Made by a program: the position numbers and the translations under genes. DNA of 64,000 bases from Carnobacterium sp. CP1 (GTDB taxonomy: Bacteria > Bacillota > Bacilli > Lactobacillales > Carnobacteriaceae), in NCBI RefSeq assembly GCF_001483965.1, contig NZ_CP010796.1:1364001-1428000 (forward strand). Direction: 5' to 3'. Shown in pieces: positions 60,820 through 64,000 of this stretch. The notes beneath the pieces are model-generated. The model saw only the letters and a program-made list of their open reading frames with translations. It ran no database searches and was not told the origin of the DNA. Position 1 is the first letter of the stretch, and each line of letters opens with the position of its first letter.

Positions 60820-62049
60820 TTATGATTCATTTTCCACAGAAACGGAAACAGAGTCGTTTTTTTGTAAAATATACTTATGGTAGATTTTGTCTATGATAAC
60901 AGCAATAGCGTTATCTCCTGAGATATTGGCCGCTGTTCCAAAACTGTCTTGTGTCAGATACAGAGTTACCAACAGATTTCCGATTGTGCCTGTGGGATCG
61001 ATTCCTACCATAGTCAAAAAGGGTAAAGCACTCATGATCCCGCCGCCAGGTGCTCCAGGAGCTGCCACCATCGCAATGCCCAACATAGCAACAAAACCAG
61101 CTATCATGCCGAATTGATGCGGCAAATCATACATCAGCAACACAGCTGTTACGCAGGAAATGATGGTAATAATGCTGCCCAATAAATGAATCGTGGCACC
61201 TAAAGGAATCACAAATTCACGGATTTGAGCGGACACCCCATTTTTTTTAGCAACTTCAAGATTTACTGGAATCGTTGCTGCAGAGGACTGGGTTCCAATA
61301 GCCGTCACATACCCCGGCACTTGATTCTTCATCAAAGTAAAGGGATTCTTTTTGGCATACAAACCAGCAATAATAAAAAACAAAGCCACTGCAGTGAGCT
61401 GCATCGCAATCACAGACGCAAAAACTTTCCAAAAAACAGATAAAATAGTGAATACAGAACCAGCATAACTTAAATTTGCAAAATTCCCAAAAATATAAAA
61501 TGGCAACCCTGGAATCACAACTGTGCTCAAGACCTTAGTAATGATCAAGTTAAATTCACCAAATAAATGGTACATGGTTTCCCCTTTATTTTGGCTTCTC
61601 ATCCATGAAATGCTGATGCCAAACATAAAAGAAAAAACAATCGCTGAAGTTACATCCAGCATCGGCTCTAAAGGTATCGTAAACAGGGGCTCCAATCCTG
61701 GAGCACTTCCTTGTATCGCTGTGCTGAGATCACTATTAATAAACAAAGGAAATAGATGGGTAGCCACAAAATAAGCTGCGAACCCTCCCAACAACGTAGA
61801 GCTGTAAGCGATCAGCGTGGTCACGCCTAACAATTTACCGGCCCCTTGTGCCAAATCAGCAATGCCGATAACCACAAACCCGATGATCATTAATGGAATA
61901 ATAAAAGACAAAAAATTGCTGAATAAACTCGAAATCGTTACGGCAATCTGAATAACAAAATCAGGCAGCATCGACAGTTGTCCGAAAATAATACCTAATA
62001 TAATAGCTAATAAAAGCTTGGGCACCAAACCCAACTTCTTCTTTCCCAA
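60820..62049 (-). CDS. Dicarboxylate/amino acid:cation symporter (DAACS)
   Basis: The 409-residue carrier belongs to the GltP/SstT-type family, which imports glutamate, aspartate, serine/threonine or C4-dicarboxylates with Na+ or H+. The re-entrant-loop region contains QSSAATIPVN near residue 253, and the second loop contains AAPGAPGGGIMSALPFL. The start is TTG after AAGGAG. It is on the same strand as the cyd operon but probably separate. The substrate cannot be narrowed further. Confidence 0.85.
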   Translation of the reverse strand: MGKKKLGLVPKLLLAIILGIIFGQLSMLPDFVIQIAVTISSLFSNFLSFIIPLMIIGFVVIGIADLAQGAGKLLGVTTLIAYSSTLLGGFAAYFVATHLFPLFINSDLSTAIQGSAPGLEPLFTIPLEPMLDVTSAIVFSFMFGISISWMRSQNKGETMYHLFGEFNLIITKVLSTVVIPGLPFYIFGNFANLSYAGSVFTILSVFWKVFASVIAMQLTAVALFFIIAGLYAKKNPFTLMKNQVPGYVTAIGTQSSAATIPVNLEVAKKNGVSAQIREFVIPLGATIHLLGSIITIISCVTAVLLMYDLPHQFGMIAGFVAMLGIAMVAAPGAPGGGIMSALPFLTMVGIDPTGTIGNLLVTLYLTQDSFGTAANISGDNAIAVIIDKIYHKYILQKNDSVSVSVENES

Positions 62050-62186
62050 TTGTTTTCCAACTCCTTATAATAAGACTGCAATAGATTCTCTCAAGCTTAT
62101 AAAAAGCCAAGAATCCATTACAGTATCTTACCATAGAAATTTATTCGTCACTAGTTAACGATGAATCGTTTTTTCAAAATTGTTTC

Positions 62187-62861
62187 TTATGCTTGTGTCA
62201 GCAAACCATCTTCAATTCGAAAGACGCGGTCACAATCTACTAACATTCGTTCATCATGTGTTACCATGATCGCCGCTTTATTCCGAGCTTTAACTTCTTC
62301 AGCGATTAACTTCACCACTTCATAAGCTCTATTGGTGTCTAGGTTAGCCGTTGGTTCATCTGCCAGAATAATATCCGGATCATTCATAAAGGAACGAGCG
62401 ATTGCTACTCTTTGCCGTTCTCCGCCAGACAATTCATTGGGATATTTTTTGAGTTTGTGTTCTAAGCCTAAATCTTTTAATAGGTCTGCTGCATAGGATT
62501 TGTCGCTTGCAGCAACAGAACCCTTCATTTTCTTCACTACCAGCAATTGATCTAAAACCGTTAAATAAGGAATAAGATTTGACGTTTGTAAAATAAATCC
62601 GATTTGATTCAAACGGATTTCCGATAATTGTTTTTCTTTTAACGTTGAGATATTGACCCCGTTGATCAGAACATCACCTTGGGAAGGTTGCAATAAAGCA
62701 CCGGCAATCGATAAAAAGGTGCTTTTTCCAGAACCTGAAGGACCGATGATCGCAACGAACTCGCCCGGCTCCACTGTTAAAGAGACTTGATTCAACGCCG
62801 TCGTCTTAAATTCGCCTTCTTTATATTGTTTTGAAACATTAATTAATTGTAATCCTGTCAT
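62187..62861 (-). CDS. ABC transporter ATP-binding protein (MacB/LolD type, possibly HrtA)
   Basis: The 224-residue ATPase has Walker [10 protein letters not shown], signature LSGGERQR, Walker B IILADEPTANLD and the switch His in VTHDERML, the LolD/MacB pattern. It is coupled to the FtsX-like permease by an ATG/TAA overlap. Heme-regulated HrtA of Gram-positive cocci belongs to this group; the neighbouring cytochrome bd genes make heme efflux reasonable, but bacitracin- or peptide-type efflux is equally possible from sequence alone. Confidence 0.88.
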   Translation of the reverse strand: MTGLQLINVSKQYKEGEFKTTALNQVSLTVEPGEFVAIIGPSGSGKSTFLSIAGALLQPSQGDVLINGVNISTLKEKQLSEIRLNQIGFILQTSNLIPYLTVLDQLLVVKKMKGSVAASDKSYAADLLKDLGLEHKLKKYPNELSGGERQRVAIARSFMNDPDIILADEPTANLDTNRAYEVVKLIAEEVKARNKAAIMVTHDERMLVDCDRVFRIEDGLLTQA

Positions 62862-63985
62862 TATTCCACCCTCCCTAAAGCTGTTAGTGGGTCAATTTTG
62901 GCAATTTTCAATACAGAAAACAACGAACTGGCCACACTGATCAACAATAAAATCAAACTATACGTAACGACCAATTGTCCTTCTAAATTAAAGGGCATGG
63001 AATCAGGCAAAATAGCCGCTGTTGCGTAAGTCAATCCCACGCCAATCAAGATACTGATCAATGATAAGATAAAGACTTGCGAAATCACAGATTTGATCAC
63101 AAACCAGTTGCTTGCGCCGATAGCTTTCATCACTCCAAATTGGTGAGCTTTTTGATTGGTTAATATATAGAAGAAAACGGCAATCACAATTGCTGAAATG
63201 ACGATCAAGAAACCTAACATCATCATAATGGTTCCATTTTCTGCTGTATAACCTGGTACTGCATTGATGGTTTCTTTTTTAGTCCCAACTTCAATGCCAT
63301 CGATCGATTGTTCAAGTTTTTCAGGATCGACATCTTTCCCTTGAACCATCACACTATTCACGACATCTTTAATGCCGTTATCCGAACCTGGAGCAGCATA
63401 TTTATACATACGGAACTTCTCTAATGATGTAAAAACAACGGGCTGATGACTCAACGTTTGATTTTTAGTAAACCCGACGATAGTCAGTTCTTCAACAGAG
63501 CCGCTGATGGTTAAGGTATCGCCTATTTGAAAACCATCTTTTTTCAAAGAGTCATCTACGATCACACCTGAAGGGTCGTCGGCTTGTAGTGCATTACCTG
63601 AAGTAACTTTAGGTTCCATAAAAGAACCTGGGCGAATGCCTGCCAGTAAAACATCGACTTTTGCAGCTTCTGATTGTTCGCTGCCAGTTTTACGGACTGA
63701 AGCAGATGCTGTTCCTATTGGAGCGACCGCTTCTACTCCTTTTTCTTCCATCACGTCATCTGCTAATGATTCAGGCAGCATTGATTTAGAAAAAGCAAAA
63801 TCAGACTTTTCTTCAAAGACAGCATAGTCCACATCAGCATATTTTAATGTGGCCGCTCCTAAATCTGATAATCCGTTGCCTAAGCCCGCTAAAATAAATA
63901 CTAACCAAGCAATCAACATGATGATCAAACTGATCATCATGAACCGACCTTTCGAGTACGTTAATTCTTTTAATGCTAAAAACAT
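62861..63985 (-). CDS. FtsX/MacB-like ABC permease (possibly HrtB)
   Basis: The 374-residue protein has an N-terminal helix (about 17-38) after MFLALKELTYSKGRF, a large extracytoplasmic domain (about 40-250) and three C-terminal helices in the FtsX fold. The opening segment resembles HrtB-type permeases of lactococci and staphylococci, which export excess heme; this is recall, not alignment. The ATG follows AGAGG, and the gene's upstream region runs out of the window after 15 nt, so any regulator such as HrtR is unseen. Confidence 0.82.
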   Translation of the reverse strand: MFLALKELTYSKGRFMMISLIIMLIAWLVFILAGLGNGLSDLGAATLKYADVDYAVFEEKSDFAFSKSMLPESLADDVMEEKGVEAVAPIGTASASVRKTGSEQSEAAKVDVLLAGIRPGSFMEPKVTSGNALQADDPSGVIVDDSLKKDGFQIGDTLTISGSVEELTIVGFTKNQTLSHQPVVFTSLEKFRMYKYAAPGSDNGIKDVVNSVMVQGKDVDPEKLEQSIDGIEVGTKKETINAVPGYTAENGTIMMMLGFLIVISAIVIAVFFYILTNQKAHQFGVMKAIGASNWFVIKSVISQVFILSLISILIGVGLTYATAAILPDSMPFNLEGQLVVTYSLILLLISVASSLFSVLKIAKIDPLTALGRVE

Positions 63986-64000
63986 TTAGTATAGCCTCTT

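Noticed and set aside
1-64000. tRNA, rRNA, tmRNA, CRISPR and insertion sequences
   Set aside because: I looked for CCA-ending tRNA-like clusters, direct-repeat/spacer arrays and transposase motifs and found none; absence by eye is not proof.

Overview
The window reads as a chromosomal segment of an AT-rich, low-GC Gram-positive lactic acid bacterium, most likely Carnobacterium or a close relative (order Lactobacillales). This rests on the gene set and recalled protein similarity, not on a search: an Aerococcus-type L-lactate oxidase, a NapA-type antiporter, a fused GlnP-like substrate-binding/permease protein, sucrose PTS genes, and a respiratory set (type II NADH dehydrogenase, polyprenyl diphosphate synthase, cytochrome bd CydABDC). 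Ribosome binding sites are strong AGGAGG types, GTG and TTG starts are common, and most transcription units end in clear hairpin terminators. I see no rRNA, tRNA, CRISPR array, complete insertion sequence or prophage.

Layout. 0-2.2 kb: lrgA (partial), lrgB and lactate oxidase in one direction. 2.2-4.2 kb: small membrane proteins, a decayed HTH-regulator fragment and a DnaQ-type exonuclease. 4.2-8.0 kb (minus strand): ung, pta, an NmrA-like oxidoreductase, tsaE and a GNAT gene. 8.2-12.6 kb: a HAD phosphatase, a tiny YvrJ-like protein, the UPF0237/UPF0210 pair, a LURP-one protein and a second GNAT. 12.7-14.9 kb: a glutamine-type ABC importer. 15.0-15.9 kb: a HesB/IscA-like gene flanked by two diverged copies of an unidentified intergenic repeat. 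16-21 kb: NapA antiporter, uvrC, and a secreted coiled-coil/3D-domain cell-wall protein. 21-26 kb: a deoxyribosyltransferase-like protein, an MFS carrier, a MerR/TipAS regulator with a textbook operator, brnQ and a LacI regulator. 26-30 kb: an ABC importer permease with two tandem lipoprotein receptors and no ATPase, then a 2-hydroxyacid dehydrogenase. 30-37 kb: an unrecognised 346-residue protein, an ABC-F ATPase, a DbpA-type DEAD helicase, an MBL hydrolase and asparaginase.

37-42 kb: sucrose genes scrA-scrB with an operator-bearing promoter, and the ScrR-like repressor encoded directly behind an acyl-ACP thioesterase. 42-46.6 kb: a heterodimeric ABC exporter with one degenerate ATP site, divergent from an AraC regulator. 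46.8-51.4 kb: two tandem GT8 glycosyltransferases, a permuted NlpC/P60-like protein, adenosine deaminase and a hot-dog thioesterase whose expected catalytic Asp is Tyr. 51.4-60.6 kb: the respiratory block (ndh, a 925-nt gap, hepT-like, cydABDC). 60.8-64 kb: a dicarboxylate/amino-acid symporter and a MacB-like ABC pair that could be the heme exporter HrtBA.

How the genes fit together. Several modules concern oxygen and pyruvate: lactate oxidase makes pyruvate and H2O2, LrgAB-type proteins move pyruvate in other Firmicutes, and NDH-2 plus cytochrome bd would respire when heme and quinone are available. The most unusual sequence features are the repeat pair at 15.0-15.9 kb, which shares a promoter-like box, an RBS and a start codon on the minus strand, and the long nested inverted repeats next to an HTH-gene remnant at 2.5-2.76 kb.
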